This document shows, in pieces, positions 50,905 to 63,000 of a DNA stretch of 64,000 nucleotides (the first letter of the stretch is position 1; each line of letters begins with the position of its first letter). The stretch covers positions 22,906,125 to 22,970,124 of the forward strand of contig CM072885.1 in assembly GCA_037013685.1 (NCBI GenBank), in the 5' to 3' direction. The stretch is from Acridotheres tristis. Lineage: Eukaryota; Chordata; Aves; Passeriformes; Sturnidae. Below the pieces are notes generated by a model, which saw only the letters and a program-made list of their open reading frames with translations, did not search any database and had not been told where the DNA came from. A program made the position numbers and the translations under genes.

Positions 50905-51080
50905 CCACTTTTCATAATCGATTTGAAACATTGTTTCTTTTTCATTCCTTTGTGTCCTCATGATAAATCAAAGTTTGCATTCACGGTGCCAGCTCTCATC
51001 ACTGTTTGAAAGATTGTCTCTTTTCGATTCCTTTGTATCCTGATGATAATCCAAAATTTGTATTCACAATGCCAACTTTT
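50905..51080 (+). repeat. Imperfect tandem duplication, about 83-bp period, inside the ERV
   Basis: Two consecutive copies share TTTGAAA, ATTGT, TTCCTTTGT, TCCT, ATGATAA and ATTCAC in order, with the second offset by about 83 bp (TTCCTT at 50945 and at 51028). No reading frame is conserved across them. They separate the tRNA-like sequence from the reverse transcriptase remnant and look non-coding. Confidence 0.75.
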
Positions 51081-51109
51081 AACACTGATGAACCTGCACA
51101 GAGATATCA

Positions 51110-51508
51110 GTGAAGGATTTTGCCCTAGGGCATGCAAAACTCTCCAGCCATTTGCCAGCGGTATGTGGCTCTTGCCTTGTCTGGGTTTGCAAACAGTTCC
51201 CTGATGCCCAAATTTGTCATTGCACGGATGATATCCTGGTGGCAGCGTCCACTCAGGATGGGCTGCTGAGAGTAAAACCTCAGCTGTTCAATGCTCTGCA
51301 TGTGCATGGGCTAGAGGGGGTTCCAGATAAGGTTCAGGAGCAACCTCCTTGGAAATATTTAGGAATCATAATGATGGAGAAAACAATTCAGCACCAAGAA
51401 GTGCAATTCGAGTGTTCAATCAGGACGCTGACTTATGTGCAAAAATTGATTCAGCACCAAGAAGTGCAATTCCAGTGTTTGATCAGGACACTGATGTGTA
51501 AAAATTGA
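51110..51508 (+). pseudogene. pol: ERV pol remnant: partial reverse transcriptase
   Basis: The open frame of 132 codons contains CHCTDDILVAAS at about 51216-51251, matching the polymerase catalytic YMDD-type box but with the first residues altered. PWKYLGII follows (about 51340), the segment after the palm in retroviral polymerases. The fingers and the first catalytic aspartate region upstream are absent, so only the end of the palm and start of the thumb remain. The frame then contains a 21-codon in-frame duplication and stops at 51508. In an intact virus the enzyme copies viral RNA into DNA; this copy lacks most of the domain. Confidence 0.85.
51386..51503 (+). repeat. 63-bp in-frame tandem duplication in the polymerase remnant
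   Basis: ATTCAGCACCAAGAAGTGCA begins at 51386 and again at 51449, exactly 63 bp later, with a few differences between copies. Twenty-one codons are therefore repeated without a frameshift. Confidence 0.85.
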
Positions 51509-51828
51509 TGGGTGTCATCATTTGGATGTGTTCATATTTGGGACTGACCACGACACAATCGTGTCCATTGTTTGATTTGTGATGCGCTATGAGCACTGGA
51601 GAAAATTGCCAATTTTAGTGTTGATCCTTCCTTTGATGTCATTGTTTTTATTATTGTTCCAGATCAACAACCTACAGGTAGCATTGGCCAATGAGATGAC
51701 AGATAGTCTGATCCCTTGCACATTTTGGAATGTTTTTTTTATTTTGCATCATCAGCTACGAAAGATGGCATCCCCCTTTTTTTTTTTAATTGCTTGCTCG
51801 CCTCCTGCTCACAGGCCTGCAATGGTGA

Positions 51829-52470
51829 TTGCAGTTGAGGGGAGCAGATCTTGCAGAAATCATACTCCCAGTGCCGCGGGAGGACTTTGAGGTGGCCTTT
51901 GCAAGAAATGTTGCTCTGCAAAGTGCTCTCGACAGTTTTTCAGGGCAGATCACTTGTCATCTTCCCAGACACAAGCTACTGTATGTGGCGAAATCAAACC
52001 ATTTTTATTTTCAGCCCAGACATAGTCACGGGCCAATGCAAAGACCCACTGTCTTTCCTGACGGCTTGGGATGACCAGGAAAGGCCATTGTAACTCGGCA
52101 GGAGAGATCTGGGTGACAGGTTCTGGAAAGTCATGAGACTGGCTCAGTCCAATTGGTTGAATTGCTGCCATGGCATTTGAGAGATTTTCTCAGGAGCCTT
52201 TCAATTTGGTCACGGATTCAGCCTATTTGGCCAACATCACACAGCAGTTGGGTTGTTCAGTTTTGAAGGAGGTCAGTAATCCTGCCTTGTTTCATTTACT
52301 GAAAACCTTGTGGTGTGCAATTCAGGCCAGAGTTCATCCATTCTATGTTCTGCATGTGGAGTCACACCGATTTGCCTGGATTTATAGCAGAAGGTGATGC
52401 AAGGGCTGACAAGTTAGCTAGCCCAGCATGGGTGGCACCTCAGCCTGATACACTCATGCAGGCCAAGGCA
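51829..52470 (+). pseudogene. pol: ERV pol remnant: connection and RNase H domain
   Basis: GADLAEIILPVP (about 51841) belongs to the polymerase-RNase H connection, and VFPDGLG (about 52053-52073) matches the RNase H first-aspartate segment, followed by a TGA stop at 52075. After a frameshift NLVTDSAYLANI (about 52205) carries the RNase H TDS-x-Y segment with another catalytic aspartate. After a second frameshift near 52370 LPGFIAEGDARAD gives the last RNase H block. RNase H degrades the RNA strand of the RNA-DNA hybrid during reverse transcription. Three frames are used in succession, so no intact product is possible. Confidence 0.85.
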
Positions 52471-53229
52471 CTGCATGGGTTTTTCCATCAGAACGCACAT
52501 ACATTGCAGAACCGATTTCAGCTGTTGCCAACTGAGGCTCGGGACGATGTTACCCAGATTGCTGAGTTTGGCCCACTCAAGTGTGTGCATGTGATGGTGG
52601 ACACATTCTCCTCTGCCATGTGAGTTTCTGCTCACACTGGAGAAAAGGCCTGCCATGTCAGTGCTCACTGGGGGCAGGCCTTTGCCTCTCTAGGCATGCC
52701 TTCTGCTGTGACAACTGACAATGATCTGACTGGTCAAGCCATTGTAGAACATGCTCACAGTACTCTGAAGCGGGTTCTTGAAAAACAAAAACAGGGAATG
52801 CAGAGTGAAACCCCGCACTGTCGGTTGGCAAAGGCTTTGTATACCATCAATTACCTCACGGTGCAGCAGAGCTCAAATAATCCTGTCATTTTGAATCACC
52901 ACTTCTTGTTACAGGCTTTGGACAAGATGCACCTGCTTCAAGCCAAAGTTCGGGTGTGAAATCTAGTCACCAAACAGTGGGAAAGTCCTCATGATGTTGT
53001 CGCTTCCGGGCGTGGGTATCCATGTTTGTCCACAGATACTGGGATGCGCTGGGTACCTTCGAGGTGTGTCCGTCCTGACCTGCAACCACATAGGCAGAAT
53101 CCGGCTGACAGGCAGGGTGGAAGCCGTGACCAGATTGAAAGTCATCAAGTGGACGACTCATCGAGTGAGGACTCAGATGCAGATGATGCGAGTTACCACT
53201 CTGATGACTCGACCATGAGCAGAGACTGA
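52471..53229 (+). pseudogene. pol: ERV pol remnant: integrase, with deletions and acidic C-terminus
   Basis: HGFFHQNAH carries the histidine pair of the zinc-binding domain, but the following cysteine pair is missing. The core shows a first aspartate in VMVDTFSSAM, a second in VTTDND, and the glutamate in AIVEHAHSTLKR. Only about ten residues separate the second aspartate and the glutamate instead of the usual thirty-five, indicating an internal deletion. In-frame TGA stops occur at 52621-52623 and 52957-52959. The C-terminal DNA-binding region resumes from about 53026, ending in a Ser/Asp/Glu-rich tail (SSSEDSDADDASYHSDDS) and a stop at 53227-53229. Integrase would join viral DNA to the host genome; this copy lacks essential spacing. 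Confidence 0.88.
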
Positions 53230-53282
53230 TTATTGTTCATTTTCCATTTCTACGTTGTTCATTTTTCTTTTTTCTTTTTTAA

Positions 53283-53292
53283 ATGGCAAAAA
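53283..53292 (+). other. Weak polypurine tract before the 3' LTR
   Basis: ATGGCAAAAAGG leads into the 3' LTR and is the only purine run in place to prime plus-strand synthesis. It is short and interrupted, preceded by a T-rich stretch, so the call is by position. Confidence 0.4.
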
Positions 53293-53587
53293 GGTTGCCC
53301 TGGTGTTTCATCCTTCTGATGTTGACAGATTCTTTTACACTTTCTCACACTCTTTCTTATAAATAATGATTGTTTGCATTCCTCTTTGGAGGAAGGAAGC
53401 ATTGATGGACTGGTGATGGGGCCAATGGAGTCAAGAGGTCTCACCCTCACTGTCCAATCCATGGTTGTTGTTGGAATTCGATAAATAGAGATGTAATGTA
53501 AATAAAGTGCTCCTTTTGCTGTATGAATCATCGGAGTCAAGGGTGTGAGTCTCTCTCTCTCTCTCTCTCTGTGTTGTAACAACCACA
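53293..53587 (+). repeat. 3' LTR of the ERV
   Basis: This 295-bp copy begins GGTTGCCCTGG, with the initial T of TG changed to G, and ends GTAACAACCACA. AATAAA is at 53501-53506. It matches the 5' LTR across its whole length apart from the differences described there and a longer CT-dinucleotide run. Confidence 0.92.
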
Positions 53588-53593
53588 CATCAG

Positions 53594-56092
53594 CACTAAC
53601 AAAGTGATAAAATCTTTAATGTTGTACTGCACTGCTGTGAATTTTTCTGAGGAGCTTTTGAACTCATCTGTCATATTTGAAACATCTGAACAGGCAATAT
53701 TTTTTCAGGTAAATATATGGTTAATTATTGTCATCCACTATTTTGTTCTTTGGAAAAGAATGTTGGTATTAATTGTTCTGTCTTGTTCCACTCCACTGAA
53801 AGCTGTTGACACCAGCAAACTAAGAATTATTTTTGTCTCTGTACCTCACCAGAATCTCTTAAGATGCCTCATATATTCAGTGCTAATAGGACTATTAGAA
53901 AAGCATCTGAATCCATTTCTTATGCACAGGAAAATATTGAAATTATATTATTATTTTCTTTGAGCCATATTCATCTTGACAGTATATGCAAACATCAAAA
54001 AGCTATTAAATATTTGTATCTGGAAATCTCAGTTAATAAAAAATTCAATCAGTCCTTTAGGATATCTCAAAAAAAAAAAAAATCAAGCCTATATACTTTT
54101 CTGGTATCAATATCCAGGGAAGATATAGAACAACCTTATATACAGGCAACCTGATGCACGTTTTGTCACACACCTTCTGGACGTCCATGCTTTTATGTAC
54201 CATGCAAAATTATAGACTCCTCTTTTAGGCTCTTGCACATCTTATGCTGCAATTCCCTCAGAAACATCAGTGATTTTTAATGTGGTTTAATGAACTCCAG
54301 TGAGACTTTAACTGAACAAATAAAGAGTCACAGAGGCACTTGATGAGGTATGGAATCAAGCATCATCACAGAAGGGAGTAAGACCCAGAAGCAGAGGGTA
54401 GAGAAAAGGCTGTAATGTTATATATTATGAACATTAGTGGGGGAAAAAAAGAAGTAAAAAATTCTATACTATCTTCTGCTACTCATATGCTTGAGCACTG
54501 CCAATAAACCCAAAAAAAAAAAAGCAAAAATTTTATTACATAACTATTGTATATAACTATAACGCTTGTGTTACATGAACTCTTTCTTGGTGATAACATT
54601 TTTATTTAATTACGTCTGTGAGCATCATAACTTATATTGATGAACATGAATTGGCATAGTTGTTTAAGCCTATAATGAACTAAATGTTATACAGAACACA
54701 ATTTTCCTCTTCATTTACTTTAATTATTCTAGTTGTAAATGCTGTTGCCTTCCATGATTACTGAATAAATCTCACTGTAGGATCAATTACTGCAGTTTAA
54801 GAATTAGACTTAAGAGTTGTTTTGTAATTATGTACAATTTTTGTGCCATTAGATCTCAGCATTATTCTTCCTAAAATATTTGGAGACCTAATGACTTAGA
54901 GAGTCATAAAAACATTAGAGTTGATGTCCCAGGACAGTTAAATACTGAACTTTTGTAAGCATCTCACTATTTAATTGAACTTGTTTTGCTAATTTGGCCT
55001 CTTTAATGTTTTAAATGAAAATACTGGAAAATTAAATCAAATTTTACTAATTTGTGCCAAAGAGTAAAAACATCAATAAACTCAGCTGGTGGAGACAGAT
55101 CCATAAACGTTGCATAGTTCTACCTTGCAGAAGGAAAGAGTGACCTAAATCTTTTTTACGATGGTTTTAGAGAGTTTCTGAATGGTTCCTGTAGAAATGG
55201 ACAGGTATAACACTCCAGCAAAAAGAACCAATTAATTAAATGTCTGCTAGCTGGATTCAGAAATTTATTGACAACTGAAAGCTATCATTCAAACTAAAGA
55301 ATTCAGTAACAAACTAAATTGATACTAATTCATGGTACAATCAGAGTGACCCCATTAGTGTTTAATCTCTTATTAGAAGATAGAAGGTTAGGACCTCAAG
55401 TTTTCTCAGTTGATGTATAATTCCAACTAAATGAAGACAGATTCAGAAGCATTGTGACAAATTACCATATTGATATATATGTTAATCAGCTCTTCTATCC
55501 CATTATAGATGTTCTGAAATTAAAGCTTGCATCCCTCATTTTAGTCTGTAGAAAAAGAACAAGAAAAATGACCACACTGCTGTGAACATGGGCTGTTATA
55601 AACAAGCAAAATTTGAAGGATGAAATGAAAACTAATTCATGAGCCAGTGACCAAATTCATAGCTGGATTTACAAATTAACCCAAATAATTCTAAAGGAAA
55701 CTACTGAAAAATATAAACTGATATATTTACATGTTTCTTGCATGCCACTTACTGTACAAGTTATAACTGCTTAAGCTCTCTCCAATTTCATTTAGTATTT
55801 CTTTCCTCATTTTAATTTCCCTAAACTCACCAATAAAGGTCTAATTTAGAGATTGTGTGCAAGCAGCCTTCCTGTGTTATTGTTTACATCCAATTGTTTT
55901 GCCTACATGTGTTACATCTGATTTACTCACTGAGAAACAAGGGGAGGGGGATCATGTCTCAGTAATTTAGAGTGCTTTTACATTCATATCTTTTTGCATC
56001 TTTTATCAAGCAACCATGAGTTATAAGAGACTAAATACTTTACACACAGGGGTCCCATTTCTGGTCAGGCACTGTTTTGTCAGGGTGAGATT
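53594..56092. other. AT-rich non-coding stretch
   Basis: No gene or assignable transposon is seen. Open frames of 119 codons (53604-53963) and 96 codons (53864-54154) overlap in different frames and are hydrophobic or Lys/Ile-rich with no recognisable motif. Poly-A runs lie near 54069 and 54510. Confidence 0.6.
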
Positions 56093-56098
56093 CAATCC

Positions 56099-56323
56099 TG
56101 TGTGTCATGCGAGCAGCTCCAGGAGACAGTTCCTGATAGAGATAGACCATCTTGGCTTGTTGAAACTTCAGCTGGCTCGTTTTATTTAGGGGATTTATTT
56201 ACCCGAATGGTACCCATAATTCCTCAGTTCCACACTTTGCATATAAGTCCTATGATGTCACCTCCTCTGGTGCCATGCTGGGAACAGCAGCAGCGATACC
56301 CGATGAACAAATAAAGGGGTACA
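56099..56323 (-). mobile_element. Candidate short LTR on the minus strand
   Basis: On the minus strand the segment has a TATA-like CTTATATGC (plus about 56236-56244), then AATAAAACG (plus about 56178-56186), in correct order. If the ends are TGTACCCC and GACACACA, the flanks CAATCC (56093-56098) and CAATCA (56324-56329) match at five of six positions. The less AT-rich sequence continues to about 56400, including repeated TTAAC units, so the true element may be longer than drawn. Confidence 0.4.
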
Positions 56324-56496
56324 CAATCAAGGGATCGAGGGATAGGGAAACCAACATCACAACTGATGGGGCAGTTCACAACATTAACAATTAACAGCAT
56401 TAACGCAATTAACAATTTATCAATTAACAAACAGTAACTTTTGGTGGAACTGGGCTAACTTGTAAATTTATTTACAACATGAAAGAAGTAAAAAGA

Positions 56497-57022
<526 letters not shown>

Positions 57023-57027
57023 AAATC

Positions 57028-60000
57028 CCTGAAGAGCTGAGTATTGCCACATCTCTTCTATTGCCCAGGTCTTGGTCCAGCCTGTAAGCTAATTCCTAAT
57101 TTTTAAAATTTTGCAAATAAAATGCAAAAAACCCTCTCTTTGGACTTATATAGAATTGTTTAAGATTATTAAATATATTAATAAGGTGATTAGATAATTT
57201 TCTGCATCACTAGTGCAAAACTTAATATGTTCATGACAGTGTTTTAGTTTATAATATCTCCTTAAATTCATTTCACCAGCCGTCTTTAGTGTGATTCTGT
57301 GTAACAGGAAAATGGATGGTGAAACAAACCCAGAAAGTCAAGGACAATCTGTTCTATTGCCCCAATAATATCTGTAGATAGTACTGTTTCAAAGAAACCA
57401 CCTAGCTGAACTTCCACTGGGGGCTAAAGGAAAAGAAATTTAGCAGCCTGTTAGGTTGACAGTCAGATTTGTGGGACCAAAGAAAGTCAATCTGTTTTTT
57501 TCCATTTTACCCCTGTAAAGTCCAATACCTCTGGATGCGGCCAAATATTTTTAAAGGATCCTTTATTCGTATTTCACCAGCTCTGCATTGCCTCTGATGA
57601 ACCTTCCAAACCATTGTGCAACAAAGCCCAAGTATTTCCTCTGTGTTTTGGGACAACACAATCATTTTGAACAGAGGCCAATTTAACATATGGTAGATAA
57701 TCATGAAAACATTCATTTTAGTCAGTTAAGTAATAGCTCTTAAAATTATTTCATAAGATATTGAGATCATATTACAGGATTTGATTAGTTTCTTTCTTCT
57801 TGATTTTTGAATGGATATTCAGTATATATGATGCTAATCTCTTCACTTTGATATTCGCCAATTTACTAGTTTCAATTTATTGTTATAAACATTTTTTTTC
57901 TAATCTAGAAAAATATTTTTATGAAAAACATAAAATAATCTTTGATTTTTTAAGAAGACTTTCTTCTAAGAGTTCAAAAAGCGACTCCAAATTCATTCTA
58001 GTGAACTAAGTGCATTTGAACTTGAACACTTAGGAGTGTATTTGCCCCCACTCCAGCTTTAGTCAGAGTAAAAGCACTAACAGCTTCAGAGTAGTTTAAG
58101 TTCCTCCAATGTGAATTTCTCTTGTGAGAATCATGTCTTTTTCATTGACTGTAGTGAAAAATTAGGACATCTACAGGAAAATATAATTTGCTTCAATCCT
58201 GATGCTGTTGGGTTATTCATGCATTCTATATTGATGCATGGTATTATCAGCATCTGGATGAATTCAAGACCTTTACATACGTTTCATATACTTACGTGTA
58301 TCACATTTTTCATTAAACTTACAGGGCTTCTTGGGGGTTTTTTAAATTTCTTTTTTCATCTTCTCACATAAATTCACTCTATTCTCTCTGTCTGTCAAAT
58401 TAATTGAATTTTCCATTTTTTTGGAAGTCAGAAACAGTACCTAAGCAGATTCAGAAACACTAAAATAATGTCTACAAACGCAGATATGCATAATGGACAT
58501 CCCCAAAAAGTCAATAGCAGGAAATAAAATAAAAATATCCCAAAGATGAGTTAACTTGAAACACCTACAAAAAATGATTCTCCAGCCTTAGATTTTAGCT
58601 ATGTTGAAAATTAGTCCTATCACCATTTTAAAAACATGATTGAAATGTTTTAGAGCCCAGATGACTCACAAAAAGGAAAAAAAATGCCAATTTGAGTCCT
58701 CTTTTGAAATGCATCTTATCTGACATTTGGTGTAAATTGCTGGTTAGCTGGATGAAGAATTAATGGTAATCCTGTTGCTAGAGTTACCTGATATCAAAAC
58801 ATATAGAGACCTTTACAGTCTGGCTACTGAAATAAAAAAAATCAATGGTCACATCATCCTCTCAGTTTTGTAGACTTCTCTCATGTCATTAATGAGCTGT
58901 GCTTTGACAGAAATATTGCCCAAAACTAATATTGAATACTTTCATTACTGCAGGTCTCCAAATTAGTGAAATGTCTTTGAGCAGTTTAAACTTGTGATGG
59001 AGAGTATTTAAGCATTTAACTGCACCCAGCTTAATTGTTTTATTAGACTAGAGTTTAAATGTTTTGCCCCACTGCATTAGTAAAAAATGGTCAACAACCC
59101 AGGATAACCTGAGGTGGGCCATTTAGCAGGTATTGCAAAATAGCACATGTATTACTATTATGCTGTCCAGTAATTGCACCTTAACAAAAAATGCAAATGA
59201 TTTCCTACAAATGTTGATTCATTTTCAGTATCTGAGGGCAATAATAGGAACCAAAAATATGTTCCAATGAATAATAGATTATGAAAGACTATCTTGCATC
59301 ATTTAATCATTTTTCCCTTGAGAAAAAAATGTCATGTTTTTGAAATCCTAATGTTTCTTGTCTATTTGAGGAACAATTATGCACTCCACAGGCATAGTGA
59401 TATTTTAATTTATTTTTCCTTCCAAATTAGTAGAACTGTAGACTTTCTATTCTTGACATAGCCTCAGCATCAAGAGTTTTGGAATGCTATGCTGAGTCTT
59501 TCCTATGTGTTTCTATACAAATCATATCTTATTTTTATACATCAGAATTATGCTTTAGAAAATTCTCCCAAAGGGGAGTTGTTGCTGTCTTTTAAGAAAA
59601 TACTGAATGGGAATCATTTAGGATACATAAATGGAAAATATTCTTGCCGTGCAGCTAGGCACACATGAAAAATCCAAGGACAATTTATCTTTCACAATAA
59701 ATTTCACAAATTTATCTTTCTTTTGGGCAGAATTCTGTAATAAGGTCAAATTATTTTCACATATAGGGAGAAGCTTTGTTTATCAATTGCAAACATCAGT
59801 ATAATAATTCAATCCTATAACAGTTCAGCTTTCAAGGATCCCAAGTGGTAGACTAGTACTATCAGTACCTAAATGTTCAGAGTAATTTGCTTTACCAGCA
59901 AAAACTTTTCATTCTTATATTTCCAATCTCCTAAGGATATGACCCATTGTACTTACCCACTATTATGGAAGAAAATAATTTAATGTAACTTAGAGAAACC

Positions 60001-63000
60001 TATCAGAGCCTGACATGTTTCTATTATGCATCCAGATTATATTTTTTAGGGAATCTTTGCCTGTGGGGAGTAAAAGTTTCTGCCTGATGCTTTTGTGCGT
60101 CTTTCCTACAGAGCACATTCTGATGAGCTTTATCTGCCAAAAGATGCCAAATTGAGTGTCTTTTAATTAAATCTGAGTTAGTGACTTCTTTTTGTTGAAA
60201 TATCATTCCAGAAACTGAGCCCTACCTCAGTAACTTGTATGGTTCTATTATTCTCTACACATTCTTTCCTTTAACTGCTAATTTTTTTGTGTAAATTTTT
60301 TTTGCAATTGTGATTATTAAGAGGTTTTTTGAATGATTATGATGTCAAGATAAATAGCTTTAGACCTTCCTAACTTCACAAACCCAAAAACAAAGGCATA
60401 TCAGCTGCATATCTTTATTTAGTGAATCACCTTACGTAGCTGTACAACACAAACTATTAATTCACTTTTTAGAAGCCTTTACTCAAGGCAACATTTTTCC
60501 CTCATTTAGCTCAAGAGGAATGGACTACAAAAGGTCAATCCATTGAGAAGAATGACATAAATGTTGGCTGACAGATTAATCTATGAAAGTCTGTGGTCCA
60601 CACACACAAATGCACATATAGCACTGTCCTATATCTGCCTCCACACTTAATGACGACGTCTGATGAGCTGATGGGTCTCTTATGGACAAAGTTCGGATTT
60701 GAATACTTCAGTCTGCACAAATAAAGAAAAGAAGCAGCAATAAATAAACATGACAACTGCATTATAGCAGATTACAGCTAAGAGGTATGCTGATTCATTT
60801 ATTATACTTTAAGACTGCAACCAATTAGGTACTGTTGAGGTAGGAAAATAAAAGGAGAGAGACTTTAGGAAGAGCAATATACTTTTACCAAATAAAGGTA
60901 AGCATACAAAAAGGTTAAGATGACTTCCCCTACCACTTACACAAAAATTAGTAGGTTCTTTTCATGGGAAGGGTGAGACTCCTAAGGTGGTGTTAATTAA
61001 CACAGTGGAGATATTGTCCAAACTGAATATATTTTCTCTCTTTTAATTTTTTTTTTTTTTTTTTTTTGCATCATGTTCAGGAGTAATGGCAACCATGGCT
61101 CTAGTAAGCAACCGCATTCAGGAAAATAAAGTACTCTCTAGAAAGGAGATGCAAATATGAAACTTGCAAGAAATAGTAATACCTCCTGAAAGGAAGACAA
61201 TAAAAAGTAACTTAGTGGAAAGATACCCAAAGAGTATGAAAATAAAAACCATATCCTGGTCTACTCATATATGTATGTGAATTAATGCTCCTTCTGGGTA
61301 CCAGGTTTCTTCTGCATTTCCAAATAATGTTGTGAAACTGGTCTTAGATTAGAGTACTAGTACTGCTCAGTCAACTGAAAAGACAGTTTTGTCTTGGATC
61401 AGCCTCATAACTCATATCTGCATGCATTGATTTGGGATGCTATACATCTCCCTATATCTCAGTGTTGAGTAGTATTTTTTTTTCTATTTATTTTCTGTTA
61501 ATGAACCATCTATTTTGAAAGGCTCAGTATTAATCTTCCTGGAAATTTTGCAGTATCTATGAGCATTATCACTCTATCTACTGGCATTTGAAGTAAAGTA
61601 GAAAAAATTTTTAAAAAGGAGAAAAATTTACTAGAAAAAAAGTCTTCTTATCTAGCAGAAAATATTAATAAAATGTTTTTTGCACTCACAGTGAGAGCAA
61701 AAAATCTTGAAATAGATTAGTGTTCACCACCAATGGTGGATGTTTCCTGAATTAGTATGCAGCACATATGAACAATCTTCACCAAGCAAAACAGCAATGG
61801 ATGCATAGTAATGATGTTAGAGCAATGTCAACATTATTTAGGAAGGCAGAACTTGGAATGCATCTACGGGGGCTGGATGATATATGAAACTGAAAACCAA
61901 GTTCTTATATGTGAGTGAATACCTGTGCACAGCCACACACAGACATTCATGCTCCAGCATGTGCAAGAAATAACCTTCAGGTTTCATCCATGTCACACAA
62001 AGAGACAGACTATTACTTTCAGCTTAGAAGATTGCAAGGAATATAAAAGCAGATCAAAAATCACGTTTCCTATTAAGCAAATAAAAGAATATCAAACAGG
62101 TATAAAATACTTGTAATTGTGTTTTAAAATATTTGAAAAGTATTGAGCATTGCATGCTTCGTTTTGTCATCTATGTATTCCTCTGTAATTCATTTGGGCT
62201 ATATTTTTTCTTCATTACTTTTAATCTTTTCAGCTCATTAATTTGTTATCTAATTATATCTAATTACTCATTCACAGCAGTACACCTACTTTTCAAGAAC
62301 TACCAAATTTGTACTGTTGAATGTTCTGAGAATTTGTTCAGTACACTAAATTGTTTCACTTCATTTAAACTCCAGCATACTAATTTAGGAAAAAACTGGA
62401 CCAGCATTTTGTGTTTTATAAATATAATATTATCATCTTAAGGTCATGTTCTCATTGTATTACATCCCCTCTGGTACTTTATGGAAATTGAGTAACAAAT
62501 AGGACATTTGTCCTTGATTAGAATGAACGGAATTTTTACTAGATTCTATTAAATGTTAAGACCATAAGTAATTAACCTGTTTTCTGGCATCTCTTGTATA
62601 TTTAAGAAAACATACTGTGCTTGGCAAAACTTCAAAATTTACAGCTTGCATTGTCATTGTTTCTGGGATGTTACACATTTTTAATTTCTTTAAATTTTTT
62701 TCTTATTCTAAAGGACGACTAGGATGGCTTTCAACTTAATCTCTGTTGCTGGTTTCTCTCTAGAGATATATGATTTCTGAGTTGAAATTCTTTCAGTTGA
62801 GTCTTGTTCTGAGAAGGGAAGGAACTTTAAACAGAAATTTGATAGTATGTGCATCTTCGGTAAGTGGATTCTCTAAAGCTACAGAAAGTGTTTCTGGAAA
62901 AAAATCTTCCACCTTTGTGTTTAACTGTTCTTTCAGACCCAGGAGCAGTTCTTCACAGCTCAAGTGTTGATCACAAACTGGCAAATCCGATTTTTTTTTT

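Larger units (their letters stand above)
48956..53587 (+). mobile_element. Env-less class II (ERVK-like) endogenous retrovirus, defective
   Basis: This 4.6-kb provirus has LTRs at 48956-49244 and 53293-53587 and a perfect 6-bp target duplication, CATCAG (48950-48955 and 53588-53593). The order is LTR, primer binding site, gag N-terminus, GC-rich segment, tRNA-like insert, partial reverse transcriptase, RNase H, integrase, LTR. No env fits: only about 63 bp separate the end of the integrase frame from the 3' LTR. A 6-bp duplication, a tRNA-Trp-like primer site and the pol motifs point to the alpha/betaretrovirus-related class II group. The interior is shorter than an intact relative because capsid, nucleocapsid, protease and the first half of the polymerase are missing or unrecognisable. 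Several frameshifts and stops make it non-functional. Confidence 0.92.
48950..53593. repeat. 6-bp target-site duplication CATCAG of the ERV
   Basis: CATCAG at 48950-48955 directly precedes TGTTGCCC of the 5' LTR, and CATCAG at 53588-53593 directly follows ACCACA of the 3' LTR. The match shows a single intact integration event rather than a rearranged pair of LTRs. Confidence 0.9.
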
